Of a stretch of 64,000 bases of DNA, positions 15,459 to 24,795 are shown one piece after another; position 1 is the first letter of the stretch, and each line of letters begins with the position of its first letter. The notes beneath the pieces were generated by a model, which had not been told where the DNA came from, ran no database searches, and saw only the letters and a list, made by a program, of their open reading frames with translations. The stretch covers positions 75,238 through 139,237 of the forward strand of contig NZ_MBTA01000030.1 of assembly GCF_003609575.1 (NCBI RefSeq), in the 5' to 3' direction. The stretch is from Pelobium manganitolerans (GTDB lineage Bacteria; Bacteroidota; Bacteroidia; Sphingobacteriales; Sphingobacteriaceae). Both the position numbers and the translations under genes were made by a program.

Positions 15459-16730
15459 ATGGCAAGCGTAGTTAAAGTAGAGAACCTATCTAAACAATAC
15501 CGATTGGGTGAAATTGGCACGGGCTCCATCGCGCACGATGTGAACCGCTGGTGGCACCGGATGCGTGGGAAGGAAAACCCCTATCTTAAAATTGGCGAAG
15601 CTAACGACCGCAGTAAAAAGGGCGAAAGCGAATATGTGTGGAGTTTAAAGGACATTAATTTTGAAATTGAGCAAGGCGATGCCGTGGGTATTATAGGCCG
15701 TAACGGCGCAGGAAAAAGCACGCTTTTGAAAATATTAAGCCGCGTAACGGGGCCTACCACCGGATCGGTTAAAGTAAAAGGGCGCATTGCCAGTTTATTG
15801 GAAGTGGGAACGGGTTTCCACCCAGAACTGAGCGGACGCGATAATATTTTTTTAAACGGCGCTATCTTAGGGATGCGCAAACATGAAATCCAGCGGAAGT
15901 TTGATGAAATTGTAGACTTCTCGGGTGTAGAGCGTTATATCGATACCCCGGTTAAACGTTATTCTTCCGGAATGTACGTGCGACTGGCTTTTGCAGTAGC
16001 GGCGCATCTGGAATCGGAGATTTTGATTGTGGATGAGGTATTGGCGGTTGGTGATGCGGAATTTCAAAAGAAATGCCTGGGGAAGATGGGGGAGGTTAAT
16101 ACTGGAGAAGGCAGAACGGTGCTGTTTGTGAGTCATAATATGAATGCCATAAAGGCTTTGTGTCAAACAGGCATTTATTTAGAGAGTGGTTTGATAAGAG
16201 CCGAGAAAGATGGAATCGACGAATTAATAAATTTATATCTAGAACAAAGTTTTGACAAGGAAAAGGAAAGTCCAATAAACGAAAGAATTGATAGGGGTGG
16301 CAACGGTACAGCAAGAATCATAGAATTAGGCTTAGCAGAAGCAATTGAGGGTAATTGTTTGTCACTTGGGAAGCAAATTTCATTGCAATTTAGGTATATA
16401 TGCAAAATAGACGGTTTTAGAGGGAAAGTTTTAATTAGCATTAATAATCAACATGGCCAAACTGTTTTGTTTCTCGATTCGACAACTACAAATAATGCCC
16501 CCGCGATTTATAGAAAAGATGGATCAATTAGAATAAGCTTATCCCATGACTTTGGTTTGCCTATAGGGAAATACTTCATTAATATAGCGTTTTTTGTAGA
16601 TAATGAGATGGCTGATTACGTGCAGAGTGCTTTAATCTTTAGCGTTGTAGAGGGGAAGTTTTTTGAAACAGCTTTTATGCCTGCTGGAAGAGCCGTTTGT
16701 TTTATAAAGCAAAAGTGGGATTTTTATTAA
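15459..16730 (+). CDS. Polysaccharide ABC exporter ATPase (Wzt-like)
   Basis: 423 residues. The ATPase half has Walker A GRNGAGKST (~80), a signature region YSSGMYVRLAFAVAAHL and Walker B ILIVDEVLAVGD. From ~255 the protein continues into a C-terminal beta-rich Wzt-type domain that, in related systems, binds the finished polysaccharide and gates export. It partners the permease at 14170. The ATPase half is G+C-richer than the AT-rich C-terminal half; the change falls near 16100-16250 and the low G+C continues downstream. This suggests the binding domain was exchanged together with the glycan-specific genes. Confidence 0.93.
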   Translation: MASVVKVENLSKQYRLGEIGTGSIAHDVNRWWHRMRGKENPYLKIGEANDRSKKGESEYVWSLKDINFEIEQGDAVGIIGRNGAGKSTLLKILSRVTGPTTGSVKVKGRIASLLEVGTGFHPELSGRDNIFLNGAILGMRKHEIQRKFDEIVDFSGVERYIDTPVKRYSSGMYVRLAFAVAAHLESEILIVDEVLAVGDAEFQKKCLGKMGEVNTGEGRTVLFVSHNMNAIKALCQTGIYLESGLIRAEKDGIDELINLYLEQSFDKEKESPINERIDRGGNGTARIIELGLAEAIEGNCLSLGKQISLQFRYICKIDGFRGKVLISINNQHGQTVLFLDSTTTNNAPAIYRKDGSIRISLSHDFGLPIGKYFINIAFFVDNEMADYVQSALIFSVVEGKFFETAFMPAGRAVCFIKQKWDFY

Positions 16731-16753
16731 AAAAGTTCCTCGAAAAATATTTG

Positions 16754-18067
16754 ATGAAAATGGATAAATCAGAAGTGGTATTTGAAGCTCAATGTGTTGC
16801 AGATGTTGGTAAAGTATTTTATTATCAGGACAAAGTATATCGGTCGATAGCGCGAGCTAATGTTCAAGATGAAATAAAACAGCTAATTAGCGCCGACTTT
16901 TTTCCTTCTTTAGTAGAAAGTGGTCTTATCGACACAAAAATAGCCGAACTAGATTTAATCGACCTTAGGGGTCATTTGATTTTAGAACACAAGATGCTAC
17001 GAGCATTCTTACATCCTGCGGAGTACACAAATAAAATGTTTTATGAGGGAGCCTTAACTATTATACATATTCTTAAGATTTTAACTAGAAATGGATATGT
17101 TTTGAAAGATGGGCACTCTTTTAATATAACAAATTATGGGGGTAGATTTTTTTTCTTCGACTTTACCTCAATAACCAAATCTTCCTCTATCTCATATGAA
17201 TGGTTCGAGGAGTTTTATAAGTATTTTGCGATTCCGATTTATTTAGCTTCAAAACGCCAAACATACGCGCTTGCTAAAGAATATCGTCGAGAACACAAGG
17301 TGGGATTGGGGCTAAAGTTAGCGGACAATAAATTTCTAAAAAACTGGATTTTTAGGGAGTTGAGAAAATGTGCTAAAAATCTAAATAAACCTATATTATT
17401 TGTAAATGAACTCGAAGCATGGTTATTAAGGCATCCTCCAGTAGAATTTGGGGGCTATTGGGATAATTACAATCAGGATCATTCCTTTGATATTTTTACT
17501 CCAAGAACTGTTAAACAGCGTTTTGTATACGATATTTTAAGCGCACAACCTAGTAGAGGAACTTTAATTGATTTGGCATGCAATCAGGGCTATTATTCAT
17601 TTATGGCTGATCATCTAGGATACAATGTAGTTGCAGTTGATTACGAAGAAGGGTGCTTGAATAAAGCTTTTGCACAATCACAAGGAAAAAATATATCGTA
17701 CGCACATATAGATTTTTGTTATCCAACTCCTTCTTTCGGAATTGGAAATGTGGGTCCAAATTCTATTCAAAGATTTAAATCTGATTTTGCTCTTGCATTA
17801 GGATTGATTCACCACATTTGTATAACACAGCGTTTTTCCGTTAAGTTGTTTTGCGAAACGTGTATCCTATACAGCGATAAAGGAGTAATTGTTGAATTTG
17901 TGTTTCCTGATGATAAGTATGTGAAGGCTTGGGAACAAGCTATTCCGGAGGATTATAATATAGATTCTATAAAAAGGTACTTTCAACCCTCTTATTCTAT
18001 GTGTAGTTTAAGTGAAGTAATGAATGATGATGGGGTACATCGGCAATTTTTATACTTCTTTAAATAA
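16754..18067 (+). CDS. Class I methyltransferase with kinase-like N-terminal domain
   Basis: About 437 residues from the ATG at 16754; an in-frame ATG at 16697 would overlap wzt by 34 bp and adds a lysine-rich, unconserved-looking extension. Residues ~90-160 (numbered from 16754) contain NGYVLKDGHSFNIT then FFFFDFTSI, resembling the catalytic loop and Asp-Phe-x of protein or sugar kinases but with altered residues. The C-terminal domain (~240 on) is a Rossmann methyltransferase with LIDLACNQGYYSFMADHLG as SAM loop and VVAVDYEEG as second motif. Likely modifies a glycan or its acceptor. The substrate, and whether the kinase-like part is active, are unknown. AT-rich. Confidence 0.75.
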   Translation: MKMDKSEVVFEAQCVADVGKVFYYQDKVYRSIARANVQDEIKQLISADFFPSLVESGLIDTKIAELDLIDLRGHLILEHKMLRAFLHPAEYTNKMFYEGALTIIHILKILTRNGYVLKDGHSFNITNYGGRFFFFDFTSITKSSSISYEWFEEFYKYFAIPIYLASKRQTYALAKEYRREHKVGLGLKLADNKFLKNWIFRELRKCAKNLNKPILFVNELEAWLLRHPPVEFGGYWDNYNQDHSFDIFTPRTVKQRFVYDILSAQPSRGTLIDLACNQGYYSFMADHLGYNVVAVDYEEGCLNKAFAQSQGKNISYAHIDFCYPTPSFGIGNVGPNSIQRFKSDFALALGLIHHICITQRFSVKLFCETCILYSDKGVIVEFVFPDDKYVKAWEQAIPEDYNIDSIKRYFQPSYSMCSLSEVMNDDGVHRQFLYFFK

Positions 18068-18083
18068 GAAATAAATCAAAAAT

Positions 18084-18977
18084 ATGATAAAAAGAATATT
18101 GGACTTTTTGTCGAATCGAATAAAGCCAGAAGTATCTATCAATATTGACGAGCTTAAGCTTCTCAATGGAACCATCTTGACTAAAATGATTGATACGGGC
18201 AAAACCAACATTCACGACATTGAATTTAAAGTTTTTTCACAGTTCGGTGATGATGGGATTATCCAATTTCTTATCAAGAAGATTCCAAATATTCCTACAA
18301 CGTTTATCGAGTTTGGTGTAGAAAACTACCAGGAGAGCAATACGCGTTTTTTACTTGAAAACAATAATTGGTCGGGTTTAATTATTGATGGTTCGCAGGG
18401 TAATATAAATTTCATTAAAAAAAAGCCCGAATATTGGAAGTATGATATTACTGCGATAGCTTCGTTTATAACTCGCGATAATATTAATAGTTTGATAGAA
18501 AGTCGTTTTAAACATGAAGATGTCGGCATTTTGCATATAGATATTGACGGCATGGACTATTGGATATGGGAATGTATAAATATTAACCCCGTTTTGGTTA
18601 TAATGGAATATAATAGCGTGTTTGGTGAAAAGAGGGCGATAACAGTCCCTTATCGTGCAGATTTTGTTCGCGTTAAAGCACATTATTCCACACTGTATGC
18701 GGGAGCATCTTTAGCAGCGTTAGCGATATTGGGGAAGAAAAAAGGTTATAAACTTATTGGGTGCAACAGTGCAGGAAATAACGCTTACTTCGTTAGAGAC
18801 GATTTTAGCAATATCTTTCCACAAAAAACGGTAGAAGAAGCATTTGTTAGTTCAAAGTTTAGAGAATCGCGTGATGAGAATGGGAATTTGACATATTTGC
18901 GGGGTCGGCAACGCATACAAATCTTAAAAGGTCTTGAGGTATTTAATGTTGAAACCAACCTGATTGAAAAAATATAA
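18084..18977 (+). CDS. FkbM-like SAM-dependent methyltransferase (putative)
   Basis: 297 residues. The stretch FSQFGDDGIIQFLIKKI followed by TTFIEFGVENYQESNTR and LIIDGSQGN resembles motif I and II of FkbM-type Rossmann methyltransferases, and ILHIDIDGMDYWIWE resembles the later acidic motif. No membrane segment. The family is common in polysaccharide loci but poorly studied. It follows the previous gene by 16 bp, and its stop overlaps the start of the aminotransferase gene (TAATG). Methylation of a sugar is inferred from fold and context only. Confidence 0.6.
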   Translation: MIKRILDFLSNRIKPEVSINIDELKLLNGTILTKMIDTGKTNIHDIEFKVFSQFGDDGIIQFLIKKIPNIPTTFIEFGVENYQESNTRFLLENNNWSGLIIDGSQGNINFIKKKPEYWKYDITAIASFITRDNINSLIESRFKHEDVGILHIDIDGMDYWIWECININPVLVIMEYNSVFGEKRAITVPYRADFVRVKAHYSTLYAGASLAALAILGKKKGYKLIGCNSAGNNAYFVRDDFSNIFPQKTVEEAFVSSKFRESRDENGNLTYLRGRQRIQILKGLEVFNVETNLIEKI

Positions 18978-20068
18978 TGTATAAATATCCAGTTTATCAA
19001 CCCGCCTTAATAGGTAAGGAGCAAGAATATGTTCTGGACTGCCTCCAAAGTAATTGGATTTCATCAAAAGGCGAATACATCGGAAGGTTTGAAGAGGCTT
19101 TTGCGGCTTCTCTTAAAATTAAACACGCAACTAGTGTTTGTAATGGCACGGTCGCTTTGCATTTGGCTATGCTTGCACTAGGGATTGGTCCTGGTGATGA
19201 AGTAATAACGCCTACTTTGACATACATTGCTTCGGTTAATTCAATCAGTTATGTAGGAGCAACGCCTGTTTTTTGTGATTCGGAAAAAAGCACATGGCAG
19301 ATGGATCCGGCGTTAATCGAGGGAAAGATAACCAAAAACACTAAAGCAATTTTGGTTGTTCATCTTTACGGCCAAGCGACTAATATGGCGGAAGTTATGC
19401 AATTGGCAAAAAAGCATGGTTTGTTTGTAATAGAGGATTGCGCAGAGGCAATAGGAACCAAGTTTTTAGGAAAAGCTGTAGGCACATTCGGTGATATCTC
19501 CACATTTAGTTTTTTTGGAAATAAAACGATAACTACAGGCGAAGGTGGTATGGTAGTGACAAACGATGAAACATTATTCGAACGGTGTAAGCATTTTAAA
19601 GGTCAGGGCTTAGCAAAACACCGCGAATATTGGCATGACGTGGTAGGCTACAATTTTAGGATGACGAATATTGCTGCAGCAATTGGTCTGGCGCAACTGG
19701 AAAACTTATCTTATTTTGTTGAGGAAAAGCAAAGAGTTGCAGACACTTATATTAAAAATATAGATCTTTCTAAATATGAATATCAAGAAAGACAAACGGA
19801 TCGCTTTCATACATACTGGATGTTTTCTATTTTGGTGAAAAATGCCGAGGATAGAGAAGGACTTAGAGCACATCTTAAAATGAACAAAATTGAAACTAGA
19901 CCACTTTTTTACCCGGTGCACACTATGCCAATGTATAGTCAGCGATTCCAAAGACATATAGTGGCCGAAGATTTAGGATGGCGGGGCATAAACTTGCCTA
20001 GTTACCCCGCTTTGTTAGACGAACAAATTGTAGAAATTTGCCAGATCTTAAATAGCTATGGTAACTAA
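18977..20068 (+). CDS. DegT/DnrJ/EryC1 sugar aminotransferase, perosamine-synthase-like
   Basis: 363 residues, PLP-dependent aminotransferase that converts a 4-keto nucleotide-sugar to the 4-amino sugar. Lys183 in FFGNKTITTGEGG is the PLP-binding lysine; VIEDCAEAIGTKF holds the cofactor Asp, and NGTVALHLAM the phosphate-binding loop. Start and end (YPVYQPALIGKEQEYVLDCL) resemble GDP-perosamine synthases. The next gene overlaps by 11 bp and encodes a sugar N-formyltransferase, so the pair probably makes an N-formylated 4-amino-4,6-dideoxy sugar. No 4,6-dehydratase gene is in the window. Confidence 0.88.
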   Translation: MYKYPVYQPALIGKEQEYVLDCLQSNWISSKGEYIGRFEEAFAASLKIKHATSVCNGTVALHLAMLALGIGPGDEVITPTLTYIASVNSISYVGATPVFCDSEKSTWQMDPALIEGKITKNTKAILVVHLYGQATNMAEVMQLAKKHGLFVIEDCAEAIGTKFLGKAVGTFGDISTFSFFGNKTITTGEGGMVVTNDETLFERCKHFKGQGLAKHREYWHDVVGYNFRMTNIAAAIGLAQLENLSYFVEEKQRVADTYIKNIDLSKYEYQERQTDRFHTYWMFSILVKNAEDREGLRAHLKMNKIETRPLFYPVHTMPMYSQRFQRHIVAEDLGWRGINLPSYPALLDEQIVEICQILNSYGN

Positions 20069-20783
20069 ACAAAAAGTCATATTATGCGGATTTAATTGGA
20101 CAGGTTGTAAGGCGTTAAGGCTACTGCTAGAAAACAATTATGAGGTATTTGTCTATACTTCTCCATCTCCAAACTATGTAAACAACCTTGCCGTATATTG
20201 TGAAGAAAATAATGTAGCTTACAGCTTCGAAAAAATATCTTTAGAGAATATTCCGTTTAAGCCTTTGTTTATCGCTAGCATTTATTATCGCTACATTATA
20301 GCGGAGCCGATAATAGCATATGCGAGCGGTAAAATATTTAATCTTCATCCATCGTTGTTGCCGGATTATAGAGGATGTAGCAGTTTAACTTGGGCCATGA
20401 TTAATGGTGAGAAGAGATGTGGCTTTACTTTTCATTATATTAATAAAGGGGTTGATACTGGCAATATTATTTTACAAAAAGAAATGCTAATTGAAGATTT
20501 CGATACTCAGGTAACCCTTTACAATAGAGTGATGTTTGAGTCTATGAAGTATTTCAACGAGGTCGTCAAACAAGTTCTTGCAGGTGATCCTGGTTATGCG
20601 CAACCCGACGCAGATGAAAGCAAATATTTTAAAAGGGGCTGTCCACATCAAGGGATAATTGCGGATGATTGGAATATAGCTAAAAAGAAGCGGTTTGTAA
20701 GAGCTATGCTCTATCCTCCATTGCCGGAAGCTAGGTACAATAACGGTGAGATAGCGAAACTGACGGATTTTTTTCAGGTATGA
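20058..20783 (+). CDS. Nucleotide-sugar N-formyltransferase (WbkC-like)
   Basis: 241 residues, formyl-transferase fold related to methionyl-tRNA formyltransferase. The catalytic triad is visible: Asn95 and His97 in FNLHPSLLPDYRG and Asp133 in GVDTGNI. It would transfer a formyl group from N10-formyl-tetrahydrofolate to the amino group made by the aminotransferase encoded just upstream. The length suits the short sugar-specific enzymes rather than the ~310-residue tRNA enzyme. Whether the substrate is GDP-perosamine or dTDP-Qui4N cannot be told from sequence alone. Confidence 0.85.
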   Translation: MVTKQKVILCGFNWTGCKALRLLLENNYEVFVYTSPSPNYVNNLAVYCEENNVAYSFEKISLENIPFKPLFIASIYYRYIIAEPIIAYASGKIFNLHPSLLPDYRGCSSLTWAMINGEKRCGFTFHYINKGVDTGNIILQKEMLIEDFDTQVTLYNRVMFESMKYFNEVVKQVLAGDPGYAQPDADESKYFKRGCPHQGIIADDWNIAKKKRFVRAMLYPPLPEARYNNGEIAKLTDFFQV

Positions 20784-21976
20784 ATATATTAGTTTATATT
20801 CCATCAATAAGCAAGAAGAATGGGGGGATTTATCAATACACCATGGGCTTATTGAATGTTTTGAAAGGGAGTAAGAAACATCAATTTTTCATATTGAACA
20901 ATGAATCAGATGATCAGCTTAATACGCTCATAGCTACTCAGGAAAACTTTCACTCGTTAAACGATCGCTGTCTTGAGTTACCAAACGATTGGGTGAATAG
21001 AGTTGTAAGAAGAGGTAAAAGATCTTTACCGAATATGTTCAGGCCAGCTCGCACGCCAATTGAACAAATAATAAATAACAATCGTATTGCTCTTGTTCAT
21101 TGTCCTTTTCAAGCATACCTGAATACAGGTTCGACTCCATTTATCACAACCATGCACGATGTTCAGGAGTTGCATTTTCCGGAGTTTTTCACGTCAGAGG
21201 AACGCGCAAGACGTGCGGTAGCGTACAAGGAAGCGATAGAGCAATCCAACAGAGTTGTAGTGAGCTATCAACACATTAAAAATGATTTAGTCAAATTTTT
21301 CGATGTGCCAGCATCAAATATCGAGGTTGTTTTATTGGACATGACAAGGCTTTGGATAGACGATTTTTCTGAACAGAATTTAATAAACATCCGAGACTTG
21401 GCGGTGCCACAGAAATATCTGTTATATCCAGCGGCCACTTGGCATCATAAAAATCACATCACACTACTGGAAGCCTTAATGTCGCTGAAAGAGGAGGGTA
21501 CGACCGTTAATATCGTATTTACTGGGCATCTTACAGAACACTACGAGGAAGTGTTGAAACCCTTTGTTGAAAGACATCATTTAAACGACCAATGTACATT
21601 CAAAGGAATAGTAAGTGATCAAGAACTGTACTCTTTATATAATTATGCCCAAGGCGTAGTAATTCCCACACTTTATGAGGCGGGGAGTTTTCCATTATAC
21701 GAGTCTATTTTGTTGAATATACCAGTTATCTGCTCAGACACAACGTCGTTACCGGAGACGATAGGCACTTCTGACTATGTTTTCGAAGCGACTAACGTGG
21801 AGGCTCTTAAAGGTTTGATTAAAAATTTATATTTAGATGACCATTTCAGAGATAAAAATAAATTGTGGGTAATTGACAGAGCCGCGACATTTCGAAGCGC
21901 AACAGCATTGGGGAAATTTGAAAAGCTATATGATAGTATAATGAAAACTTCTCCAGTTACGGAGTATTTCACTTAG
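20780..21976 (+). CDS. Glycosyltransferase family 4
   Basis: 398 residues, GT-B fold. The N-terminal domain starts NILVYIPSISKKNGGIYQYT; TMHDVQELHFPEFF is typical of mannosyltransferase-like GT4 proteins. The C-terminal domain has YLLYPAATWHHKNH and a donor-site region TLYEAGSFPLYESILLNIPV, in which the E-x7-E spacing is retained. Stop and start overlap the formyltransferase gene by 4 bp (ATGA). It may use the formylated amino sugar made by its neighbours, but that is context only. Confidence 0.88.
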   Translation: MNILVYIPSISKKNGGIYQYTMGLLNVLKGSKKHQFFILNNESDDQLNTLIATQENFHSLNDRCLELPNDWVNRVVRRGKRSLPNMFRPARTPIEQIINNNRIALVHCPFQAYLNTGSTPFITTMHDVQELHFPEFFTSEERARRAVAYKEAIEQSNRVVVSYQHIKNDLVKFFDVPASNIEVVLLDMTRLWIDDFSEQNLINIRDLAVPQKYLLYPAATWHHKNHITLLEALMSLKEEGTTVNIVFTGHLTEHYEEVLKPFVERHHLNDQCTFKGIVSDQELYSLYNYAQGVVIPTLYEAGSFPLYESILLNIPVICSDTTSLPETIGTSDYVFEATNVEALKGLIKNLYLDDHFRDKNKLWVIDRAATFRSATALGKFEKLYDSIMKTSPVTEYFT

Positions 21977-21984
21977 AATGGTCA

Positions 21985-22710
21985 ATGAAAATATCAGTGA
22001 TAACCCCATCTTTTAACTCGGGGAAAACCCTTGAAAGGGCGATACAGAGCGTGGTAAAACAAAGCTATCAGAATTGGGAACATTTAGTGGTAGACGGTAA
22101 CTCCACTGACAACACTGCGGAACTGCTAAAAAAATATCCCCACGTGAAGTCAGTATCTGAAGATGATAAAGGACAATCGGATGCGATGAATAAGGGTTTT
22201 GAAATGAGTACTGGCGAATTAATTTTATATTTAAATGCGGATGACGAATTACATCCGGAGGCCTTGACTAATTTCTCAAAAACATTTAAAGCTAACCCTT
22301 CTGCTGATATGGTAGTTGCTGACGTGAAAGTTGTAAAAGAAGATGGGAAGTCATCTATTGATACGCCCACGGTTTCGCTTTCAAAAATTTTGTTTTATTG
22401 GCCCTGCAAATTCCCGCTTAATCCAGTTTCATATTGTTATAGGCGAGCAGTCCAAACGTATATCGGCCATTTTCCTGTGGATAATCACCTTACAATGGAC
22501 TATTGGTTTTTGGTAAGGGCGTTCTTGGATTTTAAAATAAAGAAAGCCAATTTTATTGGAGGTGTTTTTTATTTTTCTGTAAATAATAAATCTGCTGACG
22601 CAGAACGAGCGAGAATATCGCTTAAACAAGTTAGGGATAGCTTCGTTAAACGCTACTTTTATCGGTCCCAAGTGATTAAATTTATATTTCGGAGACTCTA
22701 TGGGAGGTAA
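21985..22710 (+). CDS. Glycosyltransferase family 2
   Basis: 241 residues, GT-A fold. Begins KISVITPSFNSGKTLERAI; VVDGNSTDNTAELL is the nucleotide-binding loop, and NADDELHPEAL carries the D-x-D-like metal site (ADD). The short length leaves little beyond the catalytic domain, and there is no membrane segment. It resembles WcaA/WcaE-type enzymes. It overlaps the next GT4 gene by 11 bp. Confidence 0.88.
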   Translation: MKISVITPSFNSGKTLERAIQSVVKQSYQNWEHLVVDGNSTDNTAELLKKYPHVKSVSEDDKGQSDAMNKGFEMSTGELILYLNADDELHPEALTNFSKTFKANPSADMVVADVKVVKEDGKSSIDTPTVSLSKILFYWPCKFPLNPVSYCYRRAVQTYIGHFPVDNHLTMDYWFLVRAFLDFKIKKANFIGGVFYFSVNNKSADAERARISLKQVRDSFVKRYFYRSQVIKFIFRRLYGR

Positions 22711-23848
22711 AAAGATCCTTTTCATCTCACACGATGCGAGCAGAACAGGAGCGCCGTTTATTCTTTTACATCTGATAAAATGGCTGAAAACCAACACCAA
22801 TTATAAAATAAGTTTATTATTATTAGATGGAGGAGACTTAAAAGAAAATTTTGAAAAGCTTGTTACTACTACATATGTTTGGAACCCATATCAGCCAGAT
22901 TTAAGATTACATAAACGGGTTTTGTCAAAATTAACCAGGAAGCGACAGTTCGTTAGTTTTCCGAAGGAATTGAAAGGAAAAAAATTTGATTTAATTTATG
23001 CAAATACTGTCGCTAGTACCTATGCGCTACCTCAGGTGCAGAAGCATTTAGCTTCACCTGTTTTACTTCATGTGCATGAAAACGAGTATACGATAAAAAA
23101 TTTTTATCCTAATTCTTTAAAAAGAGAGTTTACAAGACTGGTTTCCCGTTTTATCGCGGTTTCGGAAAGCACACAAGACGTCTTGCAAAATAATTATAAC
23201 GTTCCTGAGTCAAAAATTGATTTGATTTATGAGTTTGTGCCATTCATGAATCAGAAACCAGACAAAACAAGAGCAGAAGTAAAAAATTATTTGGGCATCG
23301 GCAATGAGATTGTAATTGGCGGTGCAGGACTGACAAGTTGGAGAAAGGGCGTAGATTTATTTGTGCAGGTGGCGTCGGAAGTGGTAAAAAACACTCCAAA
23401 CACATTCAAGTTCGTTTGGGTGGGTAGCCTATTGCCAGAATTTGAAATTAAGTTAGCGTATGAATTGAACCGTCTGGGAATCCCAGAAAATGCTGTTGTT
23501 TTTACTGGAAAAGTTCCCGATCCTCAAAACTATCTTCAAATTTTTGACCTATTTTTTCTTAGCTCAAGAGAGGATCCGTTTCCTCTAGTATGCCTTGAGG
23601 CTGCGGCTCTTTCAAAACCTATCATGTGTTTTGAGCATTCCGGCGGAATGCCAGAAGTAATTAACTCAAAAAATGGGTTTATACTTCCTTATGGGGATGT
23701 GGATAGTGCGGTTCGTGTAATTAAGTCGTTGACGCACAATCCAGCGTTGCTAAGCATACTCGGACAACGTGCATATGATGATTTTTCGAAGTTTGATGTT
23801 CATAATCAAGCACAAAAGATTTACGATATTATAGAAACTAATTTTTAA
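22700..23848 (+). CDS. Glycosyltransferase family 4
   Basis: 382 residues, GT-B fold. The N-terminus KKILFISHDASRTGAPF followed by LLHLIKWLKTN is a common GT4 acceptor-domain start. The C-terminal domain has GAGLTSWRKGVDLFV and the donor site FLSSREDPFPLVCLEAAAL, with acidic residues in the E-x7-E region. Acceptor unknown. Part of the overlapping AT-rich run of transferase genes. Confidence 0.88.
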   Translation: MGGKKILFISHDASRTGAPFILLHLIKWLKTNTNYKISLLLLDGGDLKENFEKLVTTTYVWNPYQPDLRLHKRVLSKLTRKRQFVSFPKELKGKKFDLIYANTVASTYALPQVQKHLASPVLLHVHENEYTIKNFYPNSLKREFTRLVSRFIAVSESTQDVLQNNYNVPESKIDLIYEFVPFMNQKPDKTRAEVKNYLGIGNEIVIGGAGLTSWRKGVDLFVQVASEVVKNTPNTFKFVWVGSLLPEFEIKLAYELNRLGIPENAVVFTGKVPDPQNYLQIFDLFFLSSREDPFPLVCLEAAALSKPIMCFEHSGGMPEVINSKNGFILPYGDVDSAVRVIKSLTHNPALLSILGQRAYDDFSKFDVHNQAQKIYDIIETNF

Positions 23849-23853
23849 GCCCT

Positions 23854-24795
23854 ATGCCTAAAGTTTCCGTAATCATCCCCAACTACAACCACGCACGATT
23901 CTTAAATCAGCGTATTGATTCTGTGCTTAACCAAAGTTTTCAGGATTTTGAGGTGATTATTTTGGACGATTGCTCAACAGATAACAGTAGAGAAATAATT
24001 GAAGCATACCGCGAGCATCCCAAAGTGAGCCATGTTATTTTTAATGAACAAAATAGCGGGAGCCCATTTGCACAATGGTATAGAGGTTTTGGTGTTACTA
24101 ATGGAGAGCTGATTTGGATTGCGGAAAGCGATGATTATGCGTCTGTTGATTTTCTCGAAAAATTAATTCCTTATATTAATGCTGCCACCGGGCTCGCCTA
24201 CTGCGACAGCTTAGAAACAGACGAAGACGGAAGACAATTAGGACGATGGAGTCGGTGGCAAGATCATTTTAGTGAAAACATTTGGATTTCAGATTTTGAA
24301 AGAGGCGGAGAATGGCTCAATGAGAACTATCATTCCTTATATAACATAATTCCTAACGCGAGCAGTGCAATATTTAAGAGAAATTTAGTGCCTCCGCAGG
24401 TAGCGGTCTCAGAGGTCGTTAAAATGCGGTATGTTGGCGATTGGTACGTTTGGCAATTGATATTTAAGAAAACGCAAGTGTACTATCACCACCAAGCCCT
24501 AAATTATTTTAGAAATCATCCGTCAAGCACTCGGGCAGATCAAACTCTGCTAACTCAAAAAGCTACTGAGTATTATCGCGCATTGAAAAGTTTCCTTTCA
24601 CAACAAACCGTTCGTACTAAAAGTGCAGATTTAGAACGCAGGTTGAGTGAGATATTTGATGCTTGGAAGCTTGGTGCTAAATCGTTACTAAAGATAAGCG
24701 TGTGGCGCTCGCTTTTGATAGCCTATTCGATTGATAAAAAAATATTTTCACGAGTTTTTGACAAAATCCTAAATACCAAATCAGGGGCTCAATGA
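23854..24795 (+). CDS. Glycosyltransferase family 2
   Basis: 313 residues, GT-A fold. VSVIIPNYNHARFLNQRIDS begins the catalytic domain, ILDDCSTDNSREII is the nucleotide loop and IAESDDYAS holds the metal-binding acidic pair. A later FRNHPSSTR segment is seen in rhamnosyl- and glucosyl-type GT2 proteins. It overlaps the next gene by 4 bp. Confidence 0.88.
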   Translation: MPKVSVIIPNYNHARFLNQRIDSVLNQSFQDFEVIILDDCSTDNSREIIEAYREHPKVSHVIFNEQNSGSPFAQWYRGFGVTNGELIWIAESDDYASVDFLEKLIPYINAATGLAYCDSLETDEDGRQLGRWSRWQDHFSENIWISDFERGGEWLNENYHSLYNIIPNASSAIFKRNLVPPQVAVSEVVKMRYVGDWYVWQLIFKKTQVYYHHQALNYFRNHPSSTRADQTLLTQKATEYYRALKSFLSQQTVRTKSADLERRLSEIFDAWKLGAKSLLKISVWRSLLIAYSIDKKIFSRVFDKILNTKSGAQ

